Source of the DNA: Deltaproteobacteria bacterium
Lineage (GTDB): Bacteria > Desulfobacterota > Desulfomonilia > UBA1062
Length of the DNA: 64,000 nucleotides
Direction: 5' to 3'
Assembly (NCBI GenBank): GCA_029547045.1
Contig: JAKPQL010000063.1
Span: 1-64,000, forward strand
A program made the translations under genes and the position numbers. Below are positions 8,398 to 17,110 of the stretch, one piece after another (the first letter of the stretch is position 1; every line of letters starts with the position of its first letter). Under the pieces are notes generated by a model. That model made no database searches. It was not told where the DNA came from and saw only the letters and a list, made by a program, of their open reading frames with translations.

Positions 8398-9645
8398 TCA
8401 TCGCCCTTTTCTCTCCAGGAGGGTTTCCATGAACGCGTCGGCGCGCGTCTGGAACTGGGCGAGGGAGAAGTTCCGGATGTCCATGTGGTCTCCGTCGATG
8501 GTGACCGAGGGGATGCCGAGCTCTCTCTCGAGGGCCTTCATGATGTCCGCCTGTCCGAGGGTGATGGGTACGCAGGACTTGTTGCTGTGGAACACGGCGC
8601 CGTCGATCGCGTAGTCTCTGCAGGCTCTGAGCACCATGTCCCTGCGCCTGTCTATGGACACGCACGAGACGAGCGGGTAGGACATGAGGCTCTTGACGGC
8701 GAGCGCACGAATCGGGTCGCCCGTGTCGAGCCTGATGGACCATGCAGACGAGTACGTCTCGGCGACAACGACGCCCCCCGCCTTCTCGAAGTACCTGAGC
8801 AGCCCCAGGTCGTACCACGGCGGGATGTTGTCCCAGAAAAGCCGCAAGCGCTCTTCCTCCACGACGCCCTGACGGGCTTCCGCGCGGCAGGCAACCTCGT
8901 CGAGGACCCTCGAGAGAAAGTCCACCGCTGTACGCGTTCCCTGGCGCGTCACCATGACGAACATGAGGCCGATCTCCGATGCGCCGAAAGGCGCGGGTAT
9001 GTTCCTCCTAAAGGACATGATCCGGTCGAAGAGCCTGCATGCCTCGTCCGACAGGTTCACGGCCTCGTGGAGCCTCTCCTCGTCGAGTTTCCTTCCCGTG
9101 TTCCGCTCGAGGAACTCGATGAACCGATGCATCTCGCTTACGGCGTACGCGACGTGGTGTTCCTTGATGTCATCGAGGGCCACCTGGGGCATGTCAGCCC
9201 TGAAGACCTTCGCGTGCGGGAACCTGCGTTCCAGGTGCTGGAAGATCTTCATGGCCGGGATGCACCCGCCGCCGAAGGACATGATGAGGTCTGGCTCGGG
9301 CAGCCCGCCCATGGGCTCGAGAGGCCCGTGCATGTCTCCGTGCACGTACCCAAGGATGTTTCTCATGTACCCGCACAGGTCACGCGAGAAGCCCATGGCC
9401 TCGCTCGTCTCGAAGTGCGGGGGGGCCGCCCCGAAGGCGGCGCAGACCGGCGAGTAGTTCTCCGGGAAGACGGGCATGAGCCCCATGGCGTAGAACACTT
9501 CTATCCCGCCGTTCATGGGCGGCATCCAGCCCACGGGTCTCCCTTCGGCCTTGGCCCGGTGGCACTCTGCGTAGTACTCCATCACGAGGGACGCAAGCTC
9601 CCTCATCGTGCGAAGTTTCTTCGTGGATGGCCCTGCGCCCTTCAC
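8398..9645 (-). CDS. 2-hydroxyacyl-CoA dehydratase / benzoyl-CoA reductase-type subunit (HGD-D family), subunit 1
   Basis: 415 aa. Family landmarks include GRPVGWMPPMNGGIEVFYAMGLMPVFPE near the N-terminus, a central segment around FSRDLCGYMRNILGY, the cluster-ligand region FHSNKSCVPITLGQADIM, and the C-terminal NFSLAQFQTRADAFMETL. These match the HgdB/FldC/BcrB-BzdN-O superfamily, which carries a [4Fe-4S] cluster and does ATP-dependent one-electron reduction (dehydration of 2-hydroxyacyl-CoA, or dearomatisation). It overlaps the upstream partner gene by four bases (9642-9645), so the two form a heterodimer unit. Neither a FldI/HgdC-type ATPase activator nor a ferredoxin gene is next to them. 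The exact substrate is unknown. Confidence 0.88.
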   Translation of the reverse strand: MKGAGPSTKKLRTMRELASLVMEYYAECHRAKAEGRPVGWMPPMNGGIEVFYAMGLMPVFPENYSPVCAAFGAAPPHFETSEAMGFSRDLCGYMRNILGYVHGDMHGPLEPMGGLPEPDLIMSFGGGCIPAMKIFQHLERRFPHAKVFRADMPQVALDDIKEHHVAYAVSEMHRFIEFLERNTGRKLDEERLHEAVNLSDEACRLFDRIMSFRRNIPAPFGASEIGLMFVMVTRQGTRTAVDFLSRVLDEVACRAEARQGVVEEERLRLFWDNIPPWYDLGLLRYFEKAGGVVVAETYSSAWSIRLDTGDPIRALAVKSLMSYPLVSCVSIDRRRDMVLRACRDYAIDGAVFHSNKSCVPITLGQADIMKALERELGIPSVTIDGDHMDIRNFSLAQFQTRADAFMETLLERKGR

Positions 9646-10772
9646 GCGGCCCCCGCGATGGTCGCAAAGGTCTCGAGCCTGGTGAGAACCTGGCCTTCGA
9701 TGCCGTTCCCGTCGATCTCCACGAGCATGCAGGGGACGCCGGCGTCCTTCAGCGCCGCCATCACCACCGGGAGGTCCGCGAGGTGCGGTGTGCAGAACTT
9801 CTGGAAAAGGAAGATCACCCCCCTCGCGCCGTATGACTCGGCCTGCAGCACGAGATCACGGGCGCGCTGCCCGGGCAGCGACCGCGACGGGCAGGCCGTG
9901 CGGTTCATGATGCGGTCCACGACGCTCTCGAGCGGGTCCTCCCCCGCGCCCGCCGCCGGCACCAGCGCCCGCATGCCGGTGCAGAGGTCCAGGAAGACGA
10001 CCCTCATGCCGCTCTCCTCCACGAGGTCGAGCACCGCGCCGTCCTCGAGGACGCTGCCGCTCACGATCACCGGCACGCGCGACTCGTCGGGTGGGGCGCC
10101 GCAGGGGAGCTCGTCCTCGAGCCGGACAAGCATGTCCAGGTACGTCTCGGGCGGGGTGACGAAGAACGCCTGCACCAGCGTGAGGGTCTCTGCGGCACCC
10201 AGGGCCCCCGTCCGCCCGAGTCGGTCGAGCACGGATGCGAGCGTCGAGCGTATCCGGCCGTAGAGATCCACGGAGCGCCGGAGCGAATCCTCCGAGAAGG
10301 TCCCGCCGATCGCGACAAGGTCGTCCACGAGTCCCATGAGCTCGGATCTCAGGAAGGACCGCGACCGCGCGCCGTCGTTGTAGGGAAGTGCGAGGCTGCG
10401 GCAGAGTTGCAACGGGAAGTTGTTCTTCCAGACGTTCACGACGCCGCACGAGACGTCGCACGTGTAGGCCTGCACGATGCCGGAAAGAAACCGGAATCCT
10501 CCCGCGAGGGCCTCCTCCAGGCAGCGGCGCATGAAGGGGCAGACAAAGCCGGGCACCAGTCCGTAGGCCTTCTCGACGACCCCGGGCCTCTCCCAGAGCC
10601 TTATAGGGACAAACCCGCATGCATGCACGAGTTCGAACGGTGTGTACGTGCATGCAGTCCCGATCACACCCGCACACGCGCGTGCCGCCTTTTCGAGCAG
10701 CTCCCCCCTGTGCGAGAGGGCACGCCTGAACGGCTCGGCGGGCGAAGCAGGGTTCCCGGGCCGGATCTCCAT
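9642..10772 (-). CDS. 2-hydroxyacyl-CoA dehydratase / benzoyl-CoA reductase-type subunit (HGD-D family), subunit 2
   Basis: 376 aa. The opening IGTACTYTPFELVHACGFVPIRLW, the internal AYTCDVSCGVVNVWKNNFPLQLC, the FLFQKFCTPHLADLP ligand region and the terminal EIDGNGIEGQVLTRLETF are typical of the smaller HGD-D subunit. The Cys in TACTY, VSC and KFC are candidate [4Fe-4S] ligands. It starts the dehydratase transcription unit and its TGA overlaps the ATG of subunit 1. The paired paralogues resemble BzdN/BzdO, HgdA/HgdB or FldB/FldC arrangements. Distinguishing dehydratase from reductase activity needs a phylogeny. The ribosome site before ATG 10772 is weak (AGTAAGAC). Confidence 0.87.
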   Translation of the reverse strand: MEIRPGNPASPAEPFRRALSHRGELLEKAARACAGVIGTACTYTPFELVHACGFVPIRLWERPGVVEKAYGLVPGFVCPFMRRCLEEALAGGFRFLSGIVQAYTCDVSCGVVNVWKNNFPLQLCRSLALPYNDGARSRSFLRSELMGLVDDLVAIGGTFSEDSLRRSVDLYGRIRSTLASVLDRLGRTGALGAAETLTLVQAFFVTPPETYLDMLVRLEDELPCGAPPDESRVPVIVSGSVLEDGAVLDLVEESGMRVVFLDLCTGMRALVPAAGAGEDPLESVVDRIMNRTACPSRSLPGQRARDLVLQAESYGARGVIFLFQKFCTPHLADLPVVMAALKDAGVPCMLVEIDGNGIEGQVLTRLETFATIAGAA

Positions 10773-10910
10773 GTCTTACTGTATTACATGAAGGCACATC
10801 CGGCGGTCAAGCCGGCGCATCAGGCCTCGCCGCATGGCGTGACGCGCGCGGCGCCTCCTGACACAACGCCTGCCGGGCGGCCGAGAAGCCCCGGTGCCTC
10901 GGGCACCCTG

Positions 10911-12704
10911 TCACGACCGCGAAAGCCTGTCCCTCAGGGCGTCGAGCTGCCTCCTCATGCGCGCGGGGAGTCTCCGCCCGAACTGGGCGAAGTGCTTCTC
11001 GACGCTGTCAGCCTCGCTCCGGTAGGCGTCCACGTCCACCCGCAGGAGCTCGCGCATGTCGTCGGGAGAAATGTCCAGGCCAGACAGGTCGAGGTCCTTT
11101 GCTTCCGGCAGCAGCCCGATCGGCGTGCTCACGGCCGGGGCCCTGCCGTCGATGCGCTCGCACATCCACTTGAGAACCCTGCTGTTCTCGCCGAAGCCCG
11201 GCCACATGAACCTTCCGCGCGCATCCTTGCGGAACCAGTTCACGTAGAAGATGCGCGGCGCTTTCGCCCCCAGCCTGTCACCCATGGCGAGCCAGTGCTG
11301 GAAGTAGTCGCCCATGTTGTAGCCGCAGAACGGCTTCATGGCGAAGGGGTCGCGCCTGAGCGCGCCGATGTCGCCGATGTTGGCCGCCGTGGTCTCGGAC
11401 GAGGCCGTGGCACCGAGGAAAACGCCATGGTCCCAGTCGAAGGCCTCGGTAACGAGAGGCACCACCCCCGCCCTCCTGCCGCCGAAGACGAAGATGTCGA
11501 CGGGGACGCCCTCGGGTTTTTCCCAGTCCGGGCAGATGCACGGGCACTGCCTGGCGGGCGCGGTGAAGCGCGCGTTTGCGTGCGCGCCGACCTCTGCGGA
11601 ACCGGGAGTCCAGTCGCGGCCCTTCCAGTCGATGCCGTGGGCGGGCGGATCGCCGTCCATGCCCTCCCACCAGATGTCTCCGTCGTCCGTGAGCACGCAG
11701 TTGGTGAAGATGCAGTTCTCCTTCAACGACTCCATTGCCATGGGGTTGGACTCGTAGGAGGTCCCCGGCGCCACGCCGAAGAATCCGTACTCGGGATTGA
11801 TGGCGTAGAGCCTGCCGTCCGGGCCGATCTTCATCCATGCGATGTCGTCGCCGATGGTCTCGCACTTCCATCCCGGGATTGTGGGCTGGAGCATGGCCAG
11901 GTTCGTCTTGCCGCAGGCGGACGGGAAGGCGGCCGCGATGTGGTACCGGCGCCCTTCGGGGCTGGTCAGGCGCAGGATGAGCATGTGCTCGGCCATCCAC
12001 CCCTCCCGCCTGGCCATGGCCGAGGCGATGCGCAGAGACAGGCACTTCTTTCCCAGCAGCGCGTTGCCTCCGTAGCCCGAGCCGAAGGACCAGATGAGGT
12101 TCTCGTCCGGGAAGTGGCTGATGTATTTCTTCTCCATGGGGGCGCAGGGCCAGGGGACGTCCTGTAAGCCCGGCGTGAGCGGTGCGCCCACGGAGTGCAT
12201 GCACGGGATGAATTCCCCGTCCGTCCCGAGAGTCTCCAGGACCTTCGTGCCCACGCGGGTCATGATGTGCATGTTGCACACCACGTACGGGCTGTCCGTG
12301 ATCTCGATGCCGACCTTGCTGATGGGCGAGCCGATGGGCCCCATGGAGAACGGGATCACATACATGGTCCTTCCCTGCATGCAGCCGTCGTAGAGCTTCC
12401 TCATGGTTGCCTTGAGCTCGTCAGGGTGCACCCAGTTGTTGGTGGGGCCTGCCTCGATCCTCTCGGGGGTGCTGATGTACGTGCGGTCCTCCACCCGGGC
12501 CACGTCGCTCGGGTCCGAGCGGAACAGGAAGCTGTTGGGCCGCTTCTTCAGGGGTGTGGCGCTCCCGGAGGCCACCATGGCTGCCATGAGGCGGTCATAC
12601 TCATCCCTGCTTCCATCGCACCAGTAGACCGCATCGGGCCGGCACATCTCCGCCATCTCTGCCACCCATGCCTGGAGCCTTTCGTGTTTGCTGGCTGCAC
12701 TCAT
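10911..12704 (-). CDS. pckG: Phosphoenolpyruvate carboxykinase (GTP)
   Basis: 597 aa, the usual size. The kinase-1a loop [13 protein letters not shown] is at about residues 257-269. [38 protein letters not shown], and the NWFRKD motif all match GTP-dependent PEPCK. It interconverts oxaloacetate + GTP and PEP + CO2 + GDP, linking C4 acids to gluconeogenesis; in anaerobes it can also run toward carboxylation. ATG 12704 (MSAASKHER) is picked over the longer frame because AAGGAG lies nine bases upstream. It has its own promoter (12755-12783) and appears monocistronic. Confidence 0.97.
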   Translation of the reverse strand: MSAASKHERLQAWVAEMAEMCRPDAVYWCDGSRDEYDRLMAAMVASGSATPLKKRPNSFLFRSDPSDVARVEDRTYISTPERIEAGPTNNWVHPDELKATMRKLYDGCMQGRTMYVIPFSMGPIGSPISKVGIEITDSPYVVCNMHIMTRVGTKVLETLGTDGEFIPCMHSVGAPLTPGLQDVPWPCAPMEKKYISHFPDENLIWSFGSGYGGNALLGKKCLSLRIASAMARREGWMAEHMLILRLTSPEGRRYHIAAAFPSACGKTNLAMLQPTIPGWKCETIGDDIAWMKIGPDGRLYAINPEYGFFGVAPGTSYESNPMAMESLKENCIFTNCVLTDDGDIWWEGMDGDPPAHGIDWKGRDWTPGSAEVGAHANARFTAPARQCPCICPDWEKPEGVPVDIFVFGGRRAGVVPLVTEAFDWDHGVFLGATASSETTAANIGDIGALRRDPFAMKPFCGYNMGDYFQHWLAMGDRLGAKAPRIFYVNWFRKDARGRFMWPGFGENSRVLKWMCERIDGRAPAVSTPIGLLPEAKDLDLSGLDISPDDMRELLRVDVDAYRSEADSVEKHFAQFGRRLPARMRRQLDALRDRLSRS

Positions 12705-12754
12705 CGTTTCTTTCTCCTTACGAGTTGTACTATCAGTCAAGAAAACAACCGCAC

Positions 12755-12783
12755 ACTATATAGAAACAGTCCGGGCAAATCAA
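12755..12783 (-). promoter_or_regulatory. Sigma-70-type promoter of pckG
   Basis: Reading the minus strand, TTGATT (12783-12778) and TATAGT (12760-12755) are separated by exactly 17 bases, about 50 bases before the pckG ATG. Matches are four or five of six per hexamer. The AT-rich sequence stands out from the G+C-rich surroundings. Confidence 0.6.
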
Positions 12784-12901
12784 TACATGGTTTCATTCAT
12801 GGGCATGTGCGGTCCAGAGGACACAACTGTGGATGAGAGTATTCCCCTGGACGGATACACACCCCCGGGAAGCACCGTGCGGCAGACGTCTATGACACGG
12901 G

Positions 12902-13666
12902 CTATTTCAACCGCTTGAACATCCCCTCCAGCACGCCCCGGCGCTCGCTGCATGCCCTGGTGCGATCCGGGTCGCAAAAGGGCTTCGCCATGAGCATGCC
13001 CGCCACGAAGCCGCCCACGTGGGCCCAGAAGGCCACCCCCCCGCCGGTCCCGCCCAGGGAGAAGAACCCGCCCGCGAGCTGGAGGAGGAACCAGTAGCCC
13101 AGCATGAAGAATGCGGGCACCACGATGCGGGTGAAGAAGAACCCGAAGAACACGAGCATGTGCACCGGGGCCCGGGGGAACATGATGATGTAGGCGCCCA
13201 TGACCCCGCTGATGGCGCCGGAAGCCCCCACCATGGGGACCGCGCTGCCCGGGTGGGTGACCATCTGGAGGGCCAGTGCCGCGAGGCCGCAGGCCAGGTA
13301 GAACAGGGCGAACCGCACCGAGCCCATGGAGTCCTCCACGTTGTCGCCGAACACGTAGAGGAACCACATGTTGCCGATGATGTGCAGCCAGCCGCCGTGC
13401 ATGAACATGTGGGTGATGATGGTGAGGTAGTTGGGCGTGCCCTCCACCACGTACTGCAGACCGGGACCCACCGGCACCCTGGTACCTTCCGGGACCAGCC
13501 CCAGAAGCTCGCCCGGGATGACCCCGAACTCGAACACCGAGCGGACGAGCTGGGGGTTCGTGCCCAGGCCCTGGATAAGGATCCACGACGCCACGTTCAG
13601 GATGATGATGGCATAGGCGACGATGGACGGGTGCAGGGTCGGATTGTCGTCACGGATCGGGAACAT
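12902..13666 (-). CDS. Rhomboid-family intramembrane serine protease
   Basis: 254 aa, six or seven TM helices. The catalytic serine lies in GASGAISGVMGAYI (GxSG motif). The partner histidine is in HVGGFVAGMLMAKP, and the first-loop HMFMHGGWLHIIGNMWFLYVFGDNVED motif is typical of bacterial rhomboids. It would cleave single-pass membrane substrates near the outer face of the bilayer. The C-terminus ends in a short Arg-rich cytosolic tail. The pckG promoter region lies directly downstream, so the gene is probably a separate unit. Substrate unknown. Confidence 0.92.
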   Translation of the reverse strand: MFPIRDDNPTLHPSIVAYAIIILNVASWILIQGLGTNPQLVRSVFEFGVIPGELLGLVPEGTRVPVGPGLQYVVEGTPNYLTIITHMFMHGGWLHIIGNMWFLYVFGDNVEDSMGSVRFALFYLACGLAALALQMVTHPGSAVPMVGASGAISGVMGAYIIMFPRAPVHMLVFFGFFFTRIVVPAFFMLGYWFLLQLAGGFFSLGGTGGGVAFWAHVGGFVAGMLMAKPFCDPDRTRACSERRGVLEGMFKRLK

Positions 13667-13779
13667 ATGCCCTCACAAACGGTCTGTCTTCCTGCAAGCC
13701 GGAAAACCAGCGCGTATTCCCGCTCATAGCACACAAACGCCCTGCGGGAAACCATGTCCCGACGGGAGGGGCTCCCCCG

Positions 13780-14220
13780 TCACCACGGGGTCGCGGTATA
13801 GAAGGCCCGGGCCGACTCGACGAAGCCTGCCGCCGTGGGGGCCTTCTCGCCCTGGAGGTAGATCCCCACCCGCTTCAGGCGCTCCACTGGTTCCAGGGCC
13901 GACCCGTCCTTGCAGCTCCTCTGGCGGTTCATGTACACCGTCTTGAGCACCACCGTGTCTGTGGCCATTCTCCGGATCTCCTCGTCGGCCGCGAGCAGCG
14001 CCAGCTCCTTCTCGACGAGGTCGCTGCGCTCGTCCATGAGCCTGCGCACAGACTCGTCCGCAGGCTCCAGGCACAGGAGGATCCCGGACACGGCGCCTGC
14101 CAGGGCCCTGGCGTCCTCTGTGCCCATGCGGGTGCTGTAGCGCTTGAGCAGCCTCACGTAGATGCCTGTAAGGACCTGCTTCTCCGCCTTGCGCAGGTCG
14201 TCGGGATTCGGCGTCTTCAC
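13780..14220 (-). CDS. Hypothetical protein, about 146 aa, alpha-helical
   Basis: I do not recognise a family. The GTG start at 14220 is preceded by AAAGGA at a normal distance, and the sequence (VKTPNPDDLRKAEKQVLTG... ERLKRVGIYLQGEKAPTAA) looks soluble and helical with balanced charge, unlike the Pro/Arg-rich extension further upstream in the same frame. There is no signal peptide and no metal-binding motif. It is divergent from the DMT permease gene and lies 113 bases upstream of the rhomboid gene on the same strand. Confidence 0.6.
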   Translation of the reverse strand: MKTPNPDDLRKAEKQVLTGIYVRLLKRYSTRMGTEDARALAGAVSGILLCLEPADESVRRLMDERSDLVEKELALLAADEEIRRMATDTVVLKTVYMNRQRSCKDGSALEPVERLKRVGIYLQGEKAPTAAGFVESARAFYTATPW

Positions 14221-14431
14221 GGGACCGGTCCTTTCGAGAGATGGTAAGGCCCCTATCTTTACACCACCACGTCCCGGATGTGAAGAGTCGCTTTTGAAAC
14301 GATTCGGCCCTTGACTTGGGGTCGCCGGGCAGGTAATCCCTTCCATGGAGCCGCCGGAAGCGGACACGACACGGTGCGGCCCTGATTCAACCTTTCCACG
14401 CGCGTGGAAGTTCACCCGAGAGAGACCGCCC

Positions 14432-15346
14432 ATGGCGATGACGCCCCATGCAGGCCAGACACTGAGATCAGACGCCCTGCTGCTGATCACCGCGCTCATC
14501 TGGGGGACCGCCTTCGTGGCCCAGCGCGTTGGCATGGACCACGTGGGCCCATTCGGGTTCAACGGCATCCGGTTCGCCCTGGGCTGCCTGGTGCTGCTGC
14601 CCCTGATCCTGGTGAACAGGGACCGCCCCGTACGGAACCCCGTGAACACGGGCGGCCTGTTCTCCCTGTCCCGCCTGGGCGGAGGCTTCCTTGCCGGCCT
14701 CGTCCTCTTCCTGGGCGCGTCCTTCCAGCAGGTGGCCATGGTGTACACCACTGCTGGCAACGCTGGGTTCATCACCGGTCTCTACGTGATCCTGGTGCCC
14801 ATCATAGGCATCTTCCTCGGCCACAGGACCCATGCCGGCACCTGGACCGGGGCCGTGCTGGCCGCGGTCGGCCTCTACCTCCTGAGCGTGACCGAGCAGT
14901 TCACCATCGTGCGGGGCGACCTGCTCGTGCTCATCGGCGCCTTCTTCTGGGCAGGCCACGTGCACGTCATCGGCTTGCTCTCGCCCCGGGGTGACCCCGT
15001 ACGGATCGCGTTCCTGCAGTACGCGGCGTGCTCGGCCCTGAGCATGGCAGCCTCCGTGCTGTTCGAGCACAACACCCTCCAGGGCTACCTCGACGCCGCC
15101 ACCCCCATCCTCTACGGAGGCATCCTGTCCGTGGGCGTGGCCTACACCCTCCAGGTGGTGGCGCAGAGAAGGGCCAGGCCGTCGCACGCGGCCATCATCC
15201 TGAGCCTTGAAGCAGTCTTCGCTGCCATAGGCGGGTGGGTCATCCTGGATGAGGTCCTCACCGGCCGCGCCATGGCCGGGTGTGCCCTCATGTTCTCGGG
15301 CATGCTCATATCCCAGCTCTGGAGGATTTCGCGCAGGCCGTCCTGA
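14432..15346 (+). CDS. EamA/DMT-family membrane transporter
   Basis: 304 aa with about ten TM helices in two homologous halves (RSDALLLITALIWGTAFVAQRVGMDHVGPFGFNGIRF opens repeat 1; LVLIGAFFWAGHVHVIGLL opens repeat 2). Both halves carry the EamA pattern, and the second ends with SLEAVFAAIGGWVILDEVLTGRAMAGCALMFSGML. Such permeases export metabolites or amino acids; the substrate cannot be predicted. The start at 14432 places the first helix near the N-terminus; a longer frame from 14345 is not supported. It ends four bases from the convergent Crp/Fnr gene. Confidence 0.88.
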   Translation: MAMTPHAGQTLRSDALLLITALIWGTAFVAQRVGMDHVGPFGFNGIRFALGCLVLLPLILVNRDRPVRNPVNTGGLFSLSRLGGGFLAGLVLFLGASFQQVAMVYTTAGNAGFITGLYVILVPIIGIFLGHRTHAGTWTGAVLAAVGLYLLSVTEQFTIVRGDLLVLIGAFFWAGHVHVIGLLSPRGDPVRIAFLQYAACSALSMAASVLFEHNTLQGYLDAATPILYGGILSVGVAYTLQVVAQRRARPSHAAIILSLEAVFAAIGGWVILDEVLTGRAMAGCALMFSGMLISQLWRISRRPS

Positions 15347-15350
15347 GGGT

Positions 15351-16037
15351 TCAGGGGTCCCGGTGAGCCTGGTCCATGAAGTTCTCCAGGTAGTCAGTTT
15401 TCACCGACAGGCTCGTCCCCTCCCAGGAAAGCACGCCCAGATTTTTCAGCCGGTTGATGAGCCGGGAAAAGGTCTCCGGTATCGTGCCGATGGCCGAGGC
15501 CATGTCCTTCTTGGCCATGTCCACGCGATAGTCTCCCCCCGTGCCGTAACGCTCGATGAGGAACCGGAAGAACCGCTCCTCCACGTCCAGGCTCGTGAGG
15601 TAGAGGATCCGCTCGGTGAGGTAGCGCTGCTTCTGCATGAGCATGGCGATGAACTCGGTGCGGAAGTCGCCATCGTCGAGCAGACCGGAGAAGGCTGCCC
15701 GGTCCATGGCGAATACCAGCACCCGGCCCAGGGCTGATGCGCTCACCGGGTAGAGGGGATTCTCGAAGAGCACCACCTCGGCAAAGACCTGTCCCGGCCG
15801 GATGATGCGCAGCACCACCTCCTGGCCGTCCGGCGAGGTCTTGAACAGGCGCACCTCTCCCTCCATGAGCAGGTAGAACTCTGAGGCCCTTGACCCCTCC
15901 AGGAACAGCGTGGCGCCCGGGCCGAAGCTCTTCTGCCTGCCCATGGCGGCGAGCCTTGCCAGGGCCCTGGCGCTCAGGCCCCGAAACAGCTCGGAGCGCT
16001 CAAGGATGTCGGACAACTCCATGTCGCGATTGTACAT
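15351..16037 (-). CDS. Crp/Fnr-family transcriptional regulator (cysteine-free, DNR/HcpR-like)
   Basis: 228 aa. An N-terminal cNMP-type beta roll (FGPGATLFLEGSRASEFYLLMEGEVRLF, RIIRPGQVFAEVVLF), a long dimerisation helix, and a C-terminal winged helix (MAKKDMASAIGTIPETFSRLINRL) make this a Crp/Fnr protein. There are no cysteines at all, so it is not an Fe-S FNR; haem, NO, redox or metabolite sensing are open. The recognition helix carries E-x-x-S-R, which in FNR reads TTGA half-sites. A matching site (16067-16080) lies in the 100-base divergent promoter shared with the ferredoxin gene, which is the likely target. GGAG precedes ATG 16037. Confidence 0.92.
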   Translation of the reverse strand: MYNRDMELSDILERSELFRGLSARALARLAAMGRQKSFGPGATLFLEGSRASEFYLLMEGEVRLFKTSPDGQEVVLRIIRPGQVFAEVVLFENPLYPVSASALGRVLVFAMDRAAFSGLLDDGDFRTEFIAMLMQKQRYLTERILYLTSLDVEERFFRFLIERYGTGGDYRVDMAKKDMASAIGTIPETFSRLINRLKNLGVLSWEGTSLSVKTDYLENFMDQAHRDP

Positions 16038-16064
16038 TCATCCGTCTCCAGGGACAAGGGCCGG

Positions 16065-16108
16065 CCTTGACCCAGGTCAAGGACCTTTTCTTGTGCATGC
16101 ACTATACA
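16065..16108 (+). promoter_or_regulatory. FNR-like operator and promoter for the ferredoxin gene
   Basis: CCTTGAC-CCAG-GTCAAGG (16065-16082) is a perfect inverted repeat with seven-base arms and a four-base spacer, containing the FNR-type core TTGACCCAGGTCAA (16067-16080). A -10-like TATACA follows at 16103-16108. A start site near 16115 would place the operator centre at about -41.5, the class II activator position. The site also lies 30 bases before the divergent regulator's start codon, so autoregulation is possible. Confidence 0.7.
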
Positions 16109-16137
16109 GGGTGCATCACGAAATGGAGGAAACGGTC

Positions 16138-16911
16138 ATGGGACAGAGCCGGAAGATCATAGAGATCGACGAGGAACGGTGCAACGGGTGCGGACAGTGC
16201 ATCCTGGCATGTGCGGAAGGGGCACTGAAGCTTGTGCACGGCAAGGCGAAGCTGGTGGGAGACATCCTGTGTGACGGTCTGGGCGCGTGCATCGGCGACT
16301 GCCCCACGGGCGCCCTCAGGATCGTGGAGCGCGAGGCCGAGGCCTTCGACGAGGAGGCGGTGAAGAGACACCTCGCCCCGCCCAAGACCTCCACAGCCGG
16401 GAGCGGCCCCGCCACCCTGCCCTGCGGGTGCCCGTCCACCCTGTCCATGACCTTTGAACAAAATCCCGGGCATCAGGCTGCATGCCCCGGGATCGAAGAA
16501 CCCTCCATGCTGGGGCACTGGCCCGTGAAGCTCCAGCTCCTGAGCCCGTCATCCCCCTTCCTCAAGGGTTCGGACATGCTGCTCCTGGCAGACTGCTGCG
16601 CCGTGGCGAGCCCCGACCTCCACCGGAGGTTCCTCAACGGAAAGACCGTTGCGATCGCCTGCCCCAAGCTCGACGACGTGAACCGCCACATCGCGCGCCT
16701 GGGCGAGATCCTGGCGCAGTCGACGCCCCGGACGCTCGCCGTGGTCCACATGGAGGTGCCGTGCTGCACCGGTCTCGTGCACGCGGCCGTGAAGGCCGTG
16801 CAGGCATCGAAGGTCGACATACCGCTCAGGCACGTCATCATCAGCCGCCGGGGGGAGATTCTCGCGGAGGAAGAAATTGCACTTGCCAACCCCCCCCTGG
16901 TGCATGTATAG
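16138..16911 (+). CDS. [4Fe-4S] ferredoxin-like protein with C-terminal Cys-rich domain
   Basis: 257 aa. ATG 16138 follows GGAGG at optimal spacing. The N-terminus holds one complete cluster site, CNGCGQCILAC, and a second, CDGLGACIGDCP, in which Leu replaces the second Cys. The C-terminal half (GHWPVKLQLLSPSSPFLKGSDMLLLADCC..., IACPKLDD, HMEVPCCTGL) has several Cys pairs that may hold another metal centre. Relatives sit beside Crp/Fnr or HcpR-type regulators in anaerobes. It is transcribed away from the Crp/Fnr gene through the FNR-like site, suggesting a stress- or redox-induced electron carrier. The partner enzyme is unknown. Confidence 0.88.
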   Translation: MGQSRKIIEIDEERCNGCGQCILACAEGALKLVHGKAKLVGDILCDGLGACIGDCPTGALRIVEREAEAFDEEAVKRHLAPPKTSTAGSGPATLPCGCPSTLSMTFEQNPGHQAACPGIEEPSMLGHWPVKLQLLSPSSPFLKGSDMLLLADCCAVASPDLHRRFLNGKTVAIACPKLDDVNRHIARLGEILAQSTPRTLAVVHMEVPCCTGLVHAAVKAVQASKVDIPLRHVIISRRGEILAEEEIALANPPLVHV

Positions 16912-17015
16912 GAAACCCGCTCTTGTGTCCCGCCGGGAAGGCATTATTATGGAACTGTGACAGTGAACCTTCCCTGGCACGAGAACCGTCACAAGGGGTG
17001 GAAACACACCCGGGC

Positions 17016-17092
17016 GGGGGCGTAGTTCAGTCGGTTAGAACGCCGGCCTGTCACGCCGGAGGTCGCGAGTTCGAGTCTCGTCGCTCCCGCCA
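17016..17092 (+). tRNA. tRNA-Asp (anticodon GTC)
   Basis: A full cloverleaf is visible. The acceptor stem GGGGGCG pairs with CGCTCCC (one G-U), the D arm contains GTTCAGTCGGTTAGAA, the anticodon loop is CTGTCAC with GTC at 17050-17052, and the T arm is GCGAG-TTCGAGT-CTCGT. CCA is encoded, ending at 17092. The T-run that follows (17093-17098) may serve as terminator together with the tRNA stem. The downstream methyltransferase gene is convergent. Confidence 0.97.
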
Positions 17093-17110
17093 TTTTTTCA
17101 TTCCCCACCC

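Noticed and set aside
13761-13781. GACGGG/CCCGTC hairpin after the hypothetical gene, as a terminator.
   Set aside because: It overlaps the stop codon, has a mismatch in the stem and no T-run.
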